A stretch of DNA of 64,000 bases from Microbotryomycetes sp. JL201 (taxonomy: Eukaryota; Basidiomycota; Microbotryomycetes). Under the pieces are notes generated by a model. The model was not told where the DNA came from. It worked only from the letters and a program-made list of their open reading frames with translations, and did not search any database. Positions 63,990 through 64,000 of this stretch are shown here, in pieces. Every line of letters begins with the position of its first letter. The stretch's first letter is position 1. The position numbers and the translations under genes were made by a program. Location of the stretch: NCBI GenBank assembly GCA_033819885.1, contig JAQYUZ010000004.1, positions 186,001 through 250,000 of the forward strand, read 5' to 3'.

Positions 63990-64000
63990 CGAGCATCGCA

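Overview
The window is nuclear DNA from a fungus, most likely a basidiomycete with a compact genome. Protein genes lie on both strands, with intergenic gaps mostly below 600 bases. Almost every gene is cut by several introns, mostly about 40-90 bases long with GT/GTAAG-type donors, a nearby branch point and an AG acceptor. The protein families are typically fungal: a six-HAMP hybrid histidine kinase, a fungal MHR transcription factor, a Jen1 carboxylate permease, a Dur3 urea transporter, Iml2 and Ytp1. The species is not identified; a small dense genome of Pucciniomycotina type such as Mixia would fit, but that is a guess. Exon borders were worked out by eye from splice motifs and conserved protein blocks, so gene spans are firmer than individual internal junctions.

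Layout. 0-8 kb: Jen1-type permease and HOG-pathway histidine kinase NIK1, both on the minus strand. 8-24 kb: IML2/TTC39 protein, an Adr1-type C2H2 factor and a SWIM-RING protein (plus); YTP1-like membrane protein (minus); the GATOR2 subunit SEA4/MIO and an HSF-type DNA-binding factor (plus). 24-30 kb: ferric reductase and a class I aminotransferase (minus). 30-41 kb: DUF4211 nuclear protein (plus), OTU deubiquitinase (minus), RAB4 GTPase (plus), wax-synthase-like acyltransferase (minus), an acidic orphan (plus) and a LisH/WD40 protein (minus). 41-46 kb: BYE1-like PHD-TFIIS-SPOC transcription factor and a small orphan (minus). 46-55 kb: the least ordinary stretch, with a broken copy of the end of DUR3, a coiled-coil orphan, a ubiquitin-protease-like remnant, a long inverted repeat, the intact DUR3 gene, another orphan, a decayed membrane-protein-like patch and a GA microsatellite. 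55-64 kb: FHL1 (FHA plus forkhead, minus) and a C2H2-MHR transcription factor (plus) that runs to the window edge.

The genes do not form a pathway cluster. Themes that recur are nutrient uptake and sensing (JEN1, DUR3, ferric reductase, SEA4/GATOR2, FHL1), stress signalling (NIK1, HSF-type factor) and transcription (two C2H2 factors, BYE1, FHL1). The 46-49.6 kb interval is the best candidate for something undescribed: it combines a recent partial gene duplication, an about 100-base-arm foldback repeat and orphan reading frames. No intact transposon, virus-like element, CRISPR array, tRNA or rRNA gene was recognised.
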